This document shows positions 1-7,914 of a stretch of DNA of 36,631 nucleotides, piece by piece. Positions within the stretch are counted from its first letter, which is position 1, and the number at the start of each line of letters is the position of its first letter. Source of the DNA: an uncultured Eubacteriales bacterium (GTDB taxonomy: Bacteria; Bacillota; Clostridia; Oscillospirales; Acutalibacteraceae); assembly GCA_949299505.1 (NCBI GenBank), contig CASGAS010000014.1:1-36631 (forward strand). The letters are read 5' to 3'. The notes under the pieces were generated by a model, which was not told where the DNA came from, made no database searches, and saw only the letters and a list, made by a program, of their open reading frames with translations. A program made the translations under genes and the position numbers.

Positions 1-165
1 TGATACAATGTTCTCCGAAGCTCTTAAAAGCTTTGCTTTTTTAGAGCTTCGTGAGGTTATTATACCACGTCGCCGAACGCGCAAGTGTGAGGCAGGCGTG
101 ATACAATGTTCTCCGAAGCTCTTAAAAGCTTTGCTTTTTTAGAGCTTCGTGAGGTTATTATACCA
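1..165. repeat. Two direct copies of a 67-bp palindromic element
   Basis: Bases 1-67 recur at 99-165, identical by eye, separated by 31 bp of unrelated sequence, so the period is 98 bp. Each copy is mostly one inverted repeat: arms built on GAAGCTCT and AGAGCTTC, with inner arms ending AAAAGC/GCTTTT around a TTT loop, so the RNA would fold into a long hairpin. The outer ends (TGATACAAT and ATTATACCA) are also loosely complementary. The first copy begins at the window edge, so more units may lie upstream. It sits downstream of spoIIIAH on the far side from its promoter. It resembles REP/BIME or MITE-like repeats, but no known family is recognised. It lacks the U-run of a standard terminator for spoIIIA, though the hairpin could still protect the mRNA end. 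Confidence 0.85.
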
Positions 166-200
166 TAATCTCAGAATTTCACAACCATTTTATACAAATT

Positions 201-740
201 TTATGCATTCTCCGTTTTGGCCTCCACAATCATAATCTGGTCCGCACGGACATCTGTCTTATTGAGTACGACCTCTTTTACCTGCGTCGCCGTCGTCTCA
301 TTCAGCGTTCCGGCCTCTAATATGACCTCGACCGTATCGCCAATTGTAACGAGCGCCTTGCCGCCGGTTTTCGCCGAGATCAGATTTTCGATTTCAGACT
401 GCTTTTTGATGCTGTCGGCAAGCGCTTGCAGCTGTTCGGACGCCTCCGATCGGCTTTCAGCATCGGCGTTTGCGTCGTCTACGATTGCCTGGAGCGTAGA
501 CTTTGTTTCATCCAGCGCCTTGGAGCGGTTGAGCTCCGCTTCCGCGAAATACCCGTCGCTCGCCTGTGCGTTTACATATTGCGCCTGGCCAAGCGCTGCG
601 TCGGCCGTCGTTTGGGCCTGGATGTTTTGCTGGATTTCCTGAACCGGTTTTGTGTAATACCAGTTTACATACAGCGCCACGCCAAGCGCGGCTACCAGGC
701 CTAAAAAGACGATTTTTCGTTTGCTGATTGCCTTTTTCAT
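201..740 (-). CDS. spoIIIAH: Stage III sporulation protein SpoIIIAH
   Basis: SpoIIIAH is the mother-cell protein that binds forespore SpoIIQ across the intermembrane space, forming part of the channel that keeps the forespore alive after engulfment. The 179-residue product has a basic N-terminus, one membrane segment at about residues 9-27, an Ala/Glu-rich linker and a C-terminal domain (about 110-175) of the YscJ/FliF ring-building type, with the stretch GGKALVTIGDTVEVIL. It is shorter than the roughly 218-residue Bacillus protein, mainly in the linker. The ATG at 740 has GGAGG seven bases upstream and overlaps the SpoIIIAG stop by four bases (ATGA). It is the last gene of the spoIIIA operon. 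Identification rests on sequence and on its fixed place after AG. Confidence 0.95.
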   Translation of the reverse strand: MKKAISKRKIVFLGLVAALGVALYVNWYYTKPVQEIQQNIQAQTTADAALGQAQYVNAQASDGYFAEAELNRSKALDETKSTLQAIVDDANADAESRSEASEQLQALADSIKKQSEIENLISAKTGGKALVTIGDTVEVILEAGTLNETTATQVKEVVLNKTDVRADQIMIVEAKTENA

Positions 741-1288
741 GTCGTTTCCTCCTCAGGCTGCATTTTTAATATGCTGACACAGTCCGCACCGACGCCGAGA
801 GCGGCGCGGACCGCCTGTGTAACGGATGATGCGACAAACGGGTCGTCTGCGCCGTCGCAGACCACAATTACGCCCTGAATGTCCGGGGCGGTTTTGCGCA
901 AAACGATTCCGTCGTCCGCGCCTCCGTTGTCGACCAGTACATACTGCGCTTCACGGTCTTCCGCATAGCGCTGCGTCTCTCTGTCAATTTGCGAGCGAAC
1001 GTCGGTCGCGTACTCCGTTTCTCCGCTTGCCGCAAGCGTGACCATCACGCGAACACGCCCCGCACCGGAAACGCTGCCGATTATGGATTCCAGACGCATT
1101 TCCAGCGCTTCGCAGTAAGCTTCCGTTTCGGAAGCATCCATTTGCGGTTCAGTATCGGTGGCAGCGGCGCTTTTCGGCAAAATCTCCGATAAAACTAAGA
1201 GCGCCGCCGCAAGAATGCCGACGCAGACCGGCAGCCAAACCTTTTTTTCAAGCTTCAGTTTTGCTTTCAGGTTTTCCAGAATCTGCAT
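737..1288 (-). CDS. spoIIIAG: Stage III sporulation protein SpoIIIAG
   Basis: SpoIIIAG is a mother-cell membrane protein that oligomerises into a large ring of the mother cell-forespore channel. The 183-residue product has a cytosolic N-terminus, one membrane segment (about residues 17-34) and an extracytoplasmic region containing the family stretch GAGRVRVMVTL and a late GVIVVCDGADDP segment followed by a helical C-terminus typical of the ring-building fold. It is shorter than the about 229-residue Bacillus protein. The chosen ATG at 1288 has GAGG five bases upstream; an in-frame upstream extension to 1330 lies inside spoIIIAF and has no good ribosome site. The N-terminus overlaps the SpoIIIAF 3' end by 41 bp. 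Confidence 0.93.
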   Translation of the reverse strand: MQILENLKAKLKLEKKVWLPVCVGILAAALLVLSEILPKSAAATDTEPQMDASETEAYCEALEMRLESIIGSVSGAGRVRVMVTLAASGETEYATDVRSQIDRETQRYAEDREAQYVLVDNGGADDGIVLRKTAPDIQGVIVVCDGADDPFVASSVTQAVRAALGVGADCVSILKMQPEEETT

Positions 1289-1742
1289 GTGTTCCTCTTT
1301 CAATCGTGACAATTTCCGGCGGGATACCAAGGCTTTTTGAAAGCAGGTCTTTTATTTCGTCGTCGCTGCGCGGTGTGTTCACAGATAGCTTTACGCCGTG
1401 CAGAACCAAATAATGTTCATGGTCCAGTTCTGTCTCCAGCGTGATTTCCTCTGTCTCTATCCCCTGCTGTGCAAGCGTTTGCGCAAGCATGCTGCGCAGC
1501 GTCAGCGTGTAAGCCTGTTCCTCCTCGATATCCTGAATTTCCAGCTCGGAAAGACTTGGAAATTCCAGCGTACCGGAGGCAAACGAATTCCAGAAAGGCG
1601 CGACAAGCATAAAAACCGTCAGAAGCGTCAAAACCATATTGCAGGCGGTTTGCACACGCCCGGACGGCAGCAGCATACGCAGCAACAAAAACAGAATCGA
1701 AAAGGCGCACACCGTGACCGCCCATGTGCGAAACAGTTCCAT
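1248..1742 (-). CDS. spoIIIAF: Stage III sporulation protein SpoIIIAF
   Basis: SpoIIIAF is a mother-cell membrane component of the SpoIIIA-SpoIIQ complex. The 164-residue product starts with two close hydrophobic segments (about residues 7-24 and 35-52), then a soluble domain with the typical family ending near residues 130-155 (SDDEIKDLLSKSLGIPPEIV), a ring-building type fold related to those of AG and AH. The ATG at 1742 has AAAGGA seven bases upstream and follows the SpoIIIAE stop by four bases. The 3' end runs 41 bp into spoIIIAG in another frame, so the two are probably translationally coupled. Confidence 0.92.
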   Translation of the reverse strand: MELFRTWAVTVCAFSILFLLLRMLLPSGRVQTACNMVLTLLTVFMLVAPFWNSFASGTLEFPSLSELEIQDIEEEQAYTLTLRSMLAQTLAQQGIETEEITLETELDHEHYLVLHGVKLSVNTPRSDDEIKDLLSKSLGIPPEIVTIERGTHADSGKPESKTEA

Positions 1743-1746
1743 ATGC

Positions 1747-2889
1747 TCATCCTTTGAATTGCAATATCACGCCGGTTGAAATCACCAAAAGGAATGCATT
1801 AAAAATCAAAAACACATTCAGTAAGGCGGCGGCGCCGGCAAACCCTTCCAGCAATTTCTTGGCCGTGTCCTGCCCTAACGCCCCGCCAATCGCAGCGGCG
1901 CAGGAAAGCGCAAGGTACCAAAGCAGCAGCTCCAGTACAGACGGCAGATGCATCAGCACAATCACAAGAATTCCAAATACACCGACCGTGCTGCGAATCA
2001 GCGCCATAGACCCGAGCACGGAGGTATACGCCTCGGAAAGCGTGCCGCCAATAACGGGAATGGCAGTTCCTACCGCCATTTTTATGCCGCGGACGGATAA
2101 GCTGTCCCCGGACGATGCAAGCGTGCCCTTGAGCGTCAAAAGGCCGGTGAACAGCGTCGCGGTAAAGCCCAATACGATGTGGACGCATTTTTTCAGAAAT
2201 GCAGCAATCGGTTCGAGCGTATGCTTTTCCTGCAGAACCGATACAACGTGCAGCATCGTAAACCCTTGCGTTAACGGCAGCAGAACCTTTGCATTCATAA
2301 ATGACAGAAGATTGGACATACCCAGCATTACCGAGCTGTATGCGGCGGAAAGCAGCGGTTTGCCGCTCATGGCAATTACGCCGGTGAAAATAGGGATAAA
2401 CGCCAGCAGAAAATCCGCGCCGAGCGACACGGCGGACAAGGCGTTGGAAAAGCTTTCCGTCATCGGGGGCAGCACGCTCAAAAGAATCCAAAGGATTGAG
2501 AAAAGTGTGAACACATTGCGCGCGGAGGTTTTCTGGGCGAACCCATCCGACAAAGCGCCAAGCAGCATAAACGCGCAAAGAAAACACATACTGCGAAGCG
2601 GCTGTGCTGCGGCGCCGGTCAGCATTGAAAGAACAGCGGAAACGACCTTGCGCGGCGAAAGCTCGGAAAGCTCTGAGAAGTCCCCGTCCGTTACGCCAAA
2701 TGCTTCTAACGCTTCCTTTGTATTTTGGTCGATTTCATCATATAACGCAGAAACGCTTTCCTGTAAAGAAGCATAAGTGTCGTCCGATTCAGCGGCAAAC
2801 GATACGATTGTACCGCCGGACGCCAACAGAAAGCACAGCAGCAAAAAACAGCCGACACGAAAAACGCGCCGTTTCATACGTTTATCCAT
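1747..2889 (-). CDS. spoIIIAE: Stage III sporulation protein SpoIIIAE
   Basis: SpoIIIAE is the large polytopic membrane protein of the SpoIIIA channel complex. The 380-residue product has a signal-like hydrophobic stretch after a basic start (MDKRMKRR, then about residues 10-30 ending near AAES), a soluble section, and about seven membrane segments to the C-terminus, including the conserved-looking region GIKMAVGTAIPVIGGTLSEAY. The reading frame is open to 3237, but that extension is antisense-like noise overlapping spoIIIAD. The ATG at 2889 (alternative 2877) gives the normal family length and overlaps the end of spoIIIAD by 16 bp. Confidence 0.93.
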   Translation of the reverse strand: MDKRMKRRVFRVGCFLLLCFLLASGGTIVSFAAESDDTYASLQESVSALYDEIDQNTKEALEAFGVTDGDFSELSELSPRKVVSAVLSMLTGAAAQPLRSMCFLCAFMLLGALSDGFAQKTSARNVFTLFSILWILLSVLPPMTESFSNALSAVSLGADFLLAFIPIFTGVIAMSGKPLLSAAYSSVMLGMSNLLSFMNAKVLLPLTQGFTMLHVVSVLQEKHTLEPIAAFLKKCVHIVLGFTATLFTGLLTLKGTLASSGDSLSVRGIKMAVGTAIPVIGGTLSEAYTSVLGSMALIRSTVGVFGILVIVLMHLPSVLELLLWYLALSCAAAIGGALGQDTAKKLLEGFAGAAALLNVFLIFNAFLLVISTGVILQFKG

Positions 2890-3257
2890 GTCATGCACCA
2901 CGAAAGAAGCTGGCCCGCCAGCGGCAAAGCCATCAATAAAATTGAACCGCGGCCGAGCATTTCGACACAAAGCGCCAAAGCCGATTCGCCGCAGTCGCTG
3001 CAAACGTTGGAAGCGACCTGCGCGACAATGCTGATTCCAAGCGCCTTTATAAGCAACAGCAGCATGGTTTCGTCGATTTGGGCCTGCGCGCTTAAGGCGC
3101 GAACCTCTTGTATGACCTGAAAAGCAAGCGCCGCGATTGGGACGCCCAAAAGCACCAGCACGGCGATTTTTACCGCAAACGCATATTCGGTTCGTATGTT
3201 TTTCAGCAGTATAATGGCCGCCAATGCGGCCAGGCAAATCCCAATATAGCGCAGCAT
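2874..3257 (-). CDS. spoIIIAD: Stage III sporulation protein SpoIIIAD
   Basis: SpoIIIAD is a small integral membrane protein of the SpoIIIA complex, related to SpoIIIAC. The 127-residue product has three or four hydrophobic segments and the family-like stretch ALGISIVAQVASNVCSDCGES around residues 70-90. The ATG at 3257 (start MLRYIGI) gives the expected length of about 128 residues; open frame to 3326 lies inside spoIIIAC. There is no clear ribosome site, and the start lies one base after the SpoIIIAC stop, so translation is probably coupled. The 3' end overlaps spoIIIAE by 16 bp. Confidence 0.93.
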   Translation of the reverse strand: MLRYIGICLAALAAIILLKNIRTEYAFAVKIAVLVLLGVPIAALAFQVIQEVRALSAQAQIDETMLLLLIKALGISIVAQVASNVCSDCGESALALCVEMLGRGSILLMALPLAGQLLSWCMTWINV

Positions 3258-3258
3258 A

Positions 3259-3453
3259 TCAAAAGTTAAAGGTCGTACGGAATAGATCATACAATTCACC
3301 GAGCTGCGGCAGCAGCATAACGGCAATCAACGCGATTCCCGCCAAAACCGTCAGCATGGCGTATTCCTCCCGGCCGGAACGGGAAAGCACGGTGTTGAGT
3401 AAAGCCACAATCATGCCAATGGCGGCAATTTTCAAAATCAGTTCAATTTCCAT
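3259..3453 (-). CDS. spoIIIAC: Stage III sporulation protein SpoIIIAC
   Basis: SpoIIIAC is a very short membrane protein of the mother-cell channel complex. The 64-residue product has two hydrophobic segments (about residues 5-20 and 30-48) around the conserved-looking loop LNTVLSRSGREEYA, which is highly typical of the family. The ATG at 3453 has GGAGG four to five bases upstream. It lies between spoIIIAB, whose stop is 18 bases upstream, and spoIIIAD, whose start is one base beyond its stop. Confidence 0.94.
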   Translation of the reverse strand: MEIELILKIAAIGMIVALLNTVLSRSGREEYAMLTVLAGIALIAVMLLPQLGELYDLFRTTFNF

Positions 3454-3471
3454 AATTCCTCCGGCTGCGCT

Positions 3472-3984
3472 TTACAGGAAAAGCAGCGCAAGAAAAACGC
3501 CGCCTAAAACGCCAAGTATGCTATAAAGCCTGCTTTTGCTTCGTCCAGCCTCCGCCGCTCGTTCGCGCATAACCGTCAGCTGCGATATAAAATAGGCGCA
3601 ATTTGCGCTTTGTTCCTCCGGGCCTGTGCTGCCGAAGCCGGCGCCAAAGGCTTGTATCAACGCGATTTCGTCCGGAAAAAGCAGCCGCTCTTTTTGAAGC
3701 GTCCTTACGCCCGCGCTCCAGGCGTCCTGCAGGGAAACCCCGCCGGAAAACTGCTTTCGGACAAATTGCAGAAACGAAAAATCGGAAAACTCGTCGCGCG
3801 CCGCTAACGATTCAAGAAGCGTGCCTGTCGGGCGGAGCGTAAACGCAATTTCGCTTTGGATTGCCGTAAGCAGCCGAACAAACCGGTTAAGCTCACGCGG
3901 TCGTGCGCGTACCCGGTGCGAAAAATACGCCCCCGTCCATGCGCAGGCGGTAAAAATCAGCAGAAGACTCATGGCTTTTAACAT
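3472..3984 (-). CDS. spoIIIAB: Stage III sporulation protein SpoIIIAB
   Basis: SpoIIIAB is a mother-cell membrane protein with a distant likeness to type II secretion/type IV pilus GspF-like platform proteins. The 170-residue product has an N-terminal membrane segment (about 3-20), the family signature RPRELNRFVRLL followed by QSEIAFTLRPTGTLLE, a helical soluble domain and a C-terminal membrane segment (LGVLGGVFLALLFL). The frame is open to 4347, but the ATG at 3984 gives the standard length (about 171) and places the membrane segment at the N-terminus as in other SpoIIIAB. This start lies 92 bp inside the 3' end of spoIIIAA, an unusually long overlap. Confidence 0.92.
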   Translation of the reverse strand: MLKAMSLLLIFTACAWTGAYFSHRVRARPRELNRFVRLLTAIQSEIAFTLRPTGTLLESLAARDEFSDFSFLQFVRKQFSGGVSLQDAWSAGVRTLQKERLLFPDEIALIQAFGAGFGSTGPEEQSANCAYFISQLTVMRERAAEAGRSKSRLYSILGVLGGVFLALLFL

Positions 3985-4930
3985 CCGACTCACCTGCCTG
4001 CAAAATTTGCACGGGCTTTCCGACCTGTGCGCCGGTTCCAAGAAATACGACGGCGGAAAAACAGCCGGCCGTAAGCAGGGCGCGTATCCCCTCCCGCCTA
4101 AAAAGCGACGCTTCGTTTTCCGCATGTACGGTTGCGGCAAAATGGACGCCGCAAAGCATACCCTGCGCGATGGCCTGCGCATCCTCGAGCGTTCCAATTT
4201 CGTCGCAGAAAACAATTTCCGGCGACAAGGTGCGGACGGCACGCGCGATGCCTTCCGCTTTCTCAAAGCCGCGCAGTACGTCGCCGAAAAAGCGTTCCGA
4301 AACCGGCGCGTCCTGATTCGGCGGAAAAATCTCATCGCGCGCGTCAATCACCGCGCAGGTGGCAAGCCGCCCGCAATACCCTTTTGCAATTTGCACGGCC
4401 ATATCGCGCAGTACGGTTGTTTTTCCGCTCATGGGCGGACCGGCCAGCAAAACATTTTGCAGTCCGTTTTGAAAACACACCGAAAGCACGCGGTCTGCGG
4501 TGCCCGGGATTTGTCTTGCGATGCGCAGATTCAGCGCCGTCGGGTCGCGAAGCCCGGCAATTGCGCCGCCCTTGTGCACAGCCGTGCCGCAAACGCCGAT
4601 GCGGTGCCCGCCGGGCAGCGTTACAAAGCCGTTGCACAGGTCCTGCTGGTGGCTGTAGACCGAGTAGCCGCAGGCGCGCGCCAGCGTTTCGGAAATTTCC
4701 TTTTCCTCTGCGCACGGCAGGTATTCCGAACAAAGCGCGGTTACCGTTCCGCATCCGGTCAAAAAGCCGGTGTGTTCGGAAAACACAAGCTGAATCGGCG
4801 CGTTTGCACGCAGGCGGATTTCCAGAAGCGTTTTTTTAAGCGGGTCCCCAATCGCATTCAGCAGTCTCTGCAGCCGCGGCGGCAATATGGAAACGACCTG
4901 CGAAAACGGGGTTTGCGGGCTTATGGGCAT
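3893..4930 (-). CDS. spoIIIAA: Stage III sporulation protein SpoIIIAA, ATPase
   Basis: SpoIIIAA is the cytoplasmic ATPase of the mother-cell channel complex, of the AAA/secretion-ATPase type. The 345-residue product shows a Walker A GPPMSGKTT with Lys at about residue 170, a Walker B IVFCDEIG, and an arginine-bearing DARDEIFP stretch between them. Upstream is the family stretch LLEIRLRANAPIQLVF and GGHRIGVCGTAV. The ATG at 4930 has GAGGTG seven bases upstream and is the first gene of the operon. It is longer than the roughly 307-residue Bacillus protein: the last 30 or so residues (ending GTRTTA) are read from DNA that also encodes the SpoIIIAB membrane segment. Confidence 0.94.
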   Translation of the reverse strand: MPISPQTPFSQVVSILPPRLQRLLNAIGDPLKKTLLEIRLRANAPIQLVFSEHTGFLTGCGTVTALCSEYLPCAEEKEISETLARACGYSVYSHQQDLCNGFVTLPGGHRIGVCGTAVHKGGAIAGLRDPTALNLRIARQIPGTADRVLSVCFQNGLQNVLLAGPPMSGKTTVLRDMAVQIAKGYCGRLATCAVIDARDEIFPPNQDAPVSERFFGDVLRGFEKAEGIARAVRTLSPEIVFCDEIGTLEDAQAIAQGMLCGVHFAATVHAENEASLFRREGIRALLTAGCFSAVVFLGTGAQVGKPVQILQAGESDVKSHESSADFYRLRMDGGVFFAPGTRTTA

Positions 4931-4949
4931 CTCGTTTCACCTCGCTACA

Positions 4950-4978
4950 CATATATGGTTACTTGTCCCGAAATAGAA
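4950..4978 (-). promoter_or_regulatory. Candidate sigma-E promoter of the spoIIIA operon
   Basis: On the minus strand TTCTATTT (4971-4978) is followed after 13 bp by CATATATG (4950-4957), 20 bases upstream of the spoIIIAA start. The CATA core of the -10 and the short 13-bp spacing fit sporulation sigma-E promoters, which drive spoIIIA in Bacillus; the -35 is a weak match. This is inferred from position and pattern. It lies directly next to the opposite-facing promoter of the YfhO gene. Confidence 0.4.
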
Positions 4979-4986
4979 CAAATTTG

Positions 4987-5015
4987 TTGCGCCGCCGGTG
5001 GCGCTGTGGTATACT
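4987..5015 (+). promoter_or_regulatory. Sigma-A promoter of the YfhO-family gene
   Basis: TTGCGC (4987-4992) is followed after 17 bp by TATACT (5010-5015), preceded by TG one base upstream (extended -10, TGGTATACT). Transcription would begin near 5022, leaving a leader of about 10 bases to the ATG at 5032, or about 28 to the ATG at 5050. Confidence 0.6.
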
Positions 5016-5031
5016 GAGCAAGGGTATTTTT

Positions 5032-7887
5032 ATGGAAAAGGATAAAGATATGGCAAATTTGACTGCAAAAGAAAAAAGCTCTGTTTTTTACCGGAATCGC
5101 TTTGTCTGGATTGCCGGACTGTGTGCGGCCGGAATCATGGCGCTGGTATATTTCTGCTATGATCTTGTGCCTTTCGGCGACATGACGATTTTGCGTATGG
5201 ATCTGTACCACCAATACGGTCCGCTTTTTGCTGAACTGTATGACCGTATAACGGAGGGCGGCTCGCTTTTGTATTCCTGGCAGACCGGGCTTGGCGGAAA
5301 CTTCCTCGGCAACTTTCTCAACTACCTTTCCAGCCCCTTTACGCTGTTGATTCTGGCATTTGGCCATGAAAATATCACAGAAGCGATTTCCCTGATGATT
5401 GCGCTGAAATCCGTCGCTTCCGCATGTACGTTTGCCTATTATTTGAAACAAGCTTTTCACCGTGAAGACGCCAGCATTGCGGCTTTTGGCGTTTTATATG
5501 CTTTTTGCGGCTATTTTATTGCGTATTACTGGAACATCATGTGGATCGACGCCATGTACTTGTTCCCGCTTGTTGTGCTTGGTATTGAGCGCATCATCCG
5601 CCGCGGCCGCCCCGCACTTTACTGCGTGTCGCTTGCGCTGTGCTTTGTTACGAACTATTACATGGCGTACATGGTCTGCATCTTTTCAGTCCTGTATTTC
5701 CTGACCACGTATTTTTCGCAGTATGCGCTTGGCGATACGTTTGAGGACGTGGACCCGTTTGCAAAAAAGCCCTCTCTTGTCAGAAGACTGAAAAATTCGA
5801 GATTTTTCTGCTCAGGATGGAAATTTGCCTTTTATTCCGTGCTCGCCGTTTCGCTGTGCTGCGTATTCCTCTTTCCGCTGATTGAAGTGCTTTCCGCAAG
5901 CTCGGCGACCTCCGGTAGCGCGCCGACGCAGCTGCAAAAATACTTTTCCGTCTTTGATTTTCTTGCCAATCATCTTGCGGCCTCCGACCCAACCATCCGC
6001 AGCAGCGGCACGGATGTTCTGCCAAACGTATACTGCGGAATTTTGACGCTTATATTGGTTCCGCTGTACCTTTTTTGCAAAACAATCCCCGCGCGGGAAA
6101 AGGCCGCTTACGTCTGCCTGCTCGGTGTGCTGTATCTGAGCTTTGACTTGAATTTCCTAAACTTTTTCTGGCACGGCCTGCACTTCCCGAACGATCTGCC
6201 GTACCGATTTTCCTTTATGTACTCCTTTGTGCTGCTGCGCATGGCCTATCGCGCCTTTACGCAGCTTCGCGCGTTCACGCGCGGGCAGATTCTCGGCGCA
6301 GGCGTCGGCCTTGTCGGGTTCATTATCCTGGTTGAGGAGCTCGGTTCTAAAAACATTGACGACCTTTCACTGCTTTTAAGCCTCTTATTTGCGGTCGGCT
6401 ATGTTGTGATTCTGCACATTTTCAAAAACAAGCAGTTTGCCGCTTCCGCGGTTTCCGTATTGCTGCTCTGCACCGTCATTTCGGAGATTGCGCTGGCCGA
6501 TACAAACAAGTATTCCATGAACCAGCCGAAAGATAATTACACGTCGGACTATGCGGATTTTCAGTCACTGAAAACCCAGCTGGACGAATACGACGGCGGC
6601 TTTTACCGCATGGAGCTTACAAACCTGCGCGCCAGAATGGACCCGAGCTGGTACGGCTATAACGGTGTTTCGGTCTTTTCCTCCATGGCGTATGAAAAAA
6701 CTGCCAACCTCCAAAGCGAGGTCGGCCTGTTCGGCAATTTTATCAACAGCTACACCTACCATTTACAAACCCCGGTTTACAACGCCATGTTCGGCCTGAA
6801 GTACATTGTGGACAACGACGGCAGCGAAATGAGCGAGCAATATTATACGCCGCTGTTTTCTCAAGGCAATTTCTATGCCTATGAAAACCGGTACGCGCTG
6901 CCGGTTGCGTTCACCTGCAGCAGCGAAGCGGCCGATTGGGATTCCGGCGCGACAACCGACCCGTTTGCGTCGCAGGCGGAGTGGTTTTCCTTGGCCACCG
7001 GTTTTTCCGATGTTTTCCAAAGGCTTCCGGTCGAATATGTCAGCTACAACAACATTGAAGAATTCTTAGAGGGTGAAACGGAAAGCGGGACAATTTCCTA
7101 CCGCAAAATTATGAACGATTCCGGCGCCAGCTTTACGCTGGAGATTACGCCGGAAACCGACGGAAACGTCTACGTTTACGCCAAATCCGACCAGGCGGAT
7201 TCCATTCTGTTCTCCTCCAACCTGTTTTCAAAATCCGTAACGCCGTCGGACGGCTATATTCTCGATTTGGGCACGCGCAGCGCCGGAGAAACAATTTATG
7301 TGGATGTCGCCATGAAAAGCACGGAATCCAGCGGCACCTTGGAATTTTACGCCTACACAATGGATTTTGATACGTTTGAAGCCGGCTACAACACGCTCTC
7401 AGACGGCGCGCTTACGCTGGAGTCCTACGGCGATACCTATCTGCGCGGCACGCTGACGGCCGGCGAGGATGAGATGGTATACACCTCGATTCCCTATGAC
7501 GACAACTGGAAGGTCTATGTGGATGGGCAAGCCGTATTTGAAGAAGACATCCTGTCGATTTCCGAAGGCCTTTTGGGCTTTCGCATCGGTCCCGGAAAGC
7601 ATGAGATTACCCTGCGGTATGCATCCTCCGGATTGTATGTCGGTACGCTGTTTACCTGTATTACGATTCTGTTCGGCACTTTTCTGGTGATTTGCAGACG
7701 CCGCGAGTGGCTCTGGTATAAACCGAAATATATCCGCAAATGGGACCTGGATGCAACGCACGGACAAACGGCTGCAGCGCCGGACGAGCCGGTTCGCCAC
7801 GAAGCGGACCGCCTGATTGCGGATTATCTCGATTTGGATATCATTGTGGAAGATAAGAAGCGCGGCGGCTCTGAGCGGGAGGAATAA
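5032..7887 (+). CDS. YfhO-family polytopic membrane protein
   Basis: YfhO-family proteins are large membrane proteins of the GT-C glycosyltransferase type; Bacillus YfhO is linked to glycosylation of lipoteichoic acid. The substrate here is unknown. The 951-residue product begins with a basic soluble stretch, then about 12-13 membrane segments up to roughly residue 490. A conserved early acidic loop follows the first segment (FGDMTILRMDLYHQYGPLF) and then TGLGGNFLGNF. A large extracytoplasmic region has beta-rich C-terminal domains (SIPYDDNWKVYVDGQ, GKHEITLRY) before a last membrane segment near residue 870 and a charged cytosolic tail. The start is either 5032 (AAGGG upstream) or 5050 (GAAAAGG upstream, better leader length). 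Two small genes follow and are probably cotranscribed. Confidence 0.88.
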   Translation: MEKDKDMANLTAKEKSSVFYRNRFVWIAGLCAAGIMALVYFCYDLVPFGDMTILRMDLYHQYGPLFAELYDRITEGGSLLYSWQTGLGGNFLGNFLNYLSSPFTLLILAFGHENITEAISLMIALKSVASACTFAYYLKQAFHREDASIAAFGVLYAFCGYFIAYYWNIMWIDAMYLFPLVVLGIERIIRRGRPALYCVSLALCFVTNYYMAYMVCIFSVLYFLTTYFSQYALGDTFEDVDPFAKKPSLVRRLKNSRFFCSGWKFAFYSVLAVSLCCVFLFPLIEVLSASSATSGSAPTQLQKYFSVFDFLANHLAASDPTIRSSGTDVLPNVYCGILTLILVPLYLFCKTIPAREKAAYVCLLGVLYLSFDLNFLNFFWHGLHFPNDLPYRFSFMYSFVLLRMAYRAFTQLRAFTRGQILGAGVGLVGFIILVEELGSKNIDDLSLLLSLLFAVGYVVILHIFKNKQFAASAVSVLLLCTVISEIALADTNKYSMNQPKDNYTSDYADFQSLKTQLDEYDGGFYRMELTNLRARMDPSWYGYNGVSVFSSMAYEKTANLQSEVGLFGNFINSYTYHLQTPVYNAMFGLKYIVDNDGSEMSEQYYTPLFSQGNFYAYENRYALPVAFTCSSEAADWDSGATTDPFASQAEWFSLATGFSDVFQRLPVEYVSYNNIEEFLEGETESGTISYRKIMNDSGASFTLEITPETDGNVYVYAKSDQADSILFSSNLFSKSVTPSDGYILDLGTRSAGETIYVDVAMKSTESSGTLEFYAYTMDFDTFEAGYNTLSDGALTLESYGDTYLRGTLTAGEDEMVYTSIPYDDNWKVYVDGQAVFEEDILSISEGLLGFRIGPGKHEITLRYASSGLYVGTLFTCITILFGTFLVICRRREWLWYKPKYIRKWDLDATHGQTAAAPDEPVRHEADRLIADYLDLDIIVEDKKRGGSEREE

Positions 7888-7914
7888 AGTTTTGCGTATT
7901 TTTTGGAGACTTCT

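Noticed and set aside
1-165. Possible CRISPR repeats (two repeats with a 31-bp spacer)
   Set aside because: The repeat is 67 bp and almost wholly a palindrome, longer than CRISPR repeats. Only two copies and no cas genes are seen.
1724-2776. Plus-strand open frame of 350 codons
   Set aside because: It is antisense to spoIIIAE, whose protein clearly matches its family; the plus-strand product has no recognisable features.
2890-3237. N-terminal extension of SpoIIIAE
   Set aside because: It overlaps spoIIIAD fully and lacks family likeness; the ATG at 2889 gives the proper signal-like start.
3985-4347. N-terminal extension of SpoIIIAB
   Set aside because: It would lie wholly in spoIIIAA and put over 100 Arg-rich residues ahead of the membrane segment.
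3821-5017. Plus-strand open frame of 398 codons
   Set aside because: It runs antisense through spoIIIAA and spoIIIAB and has a low-complexity Arg/Ala-rich product.
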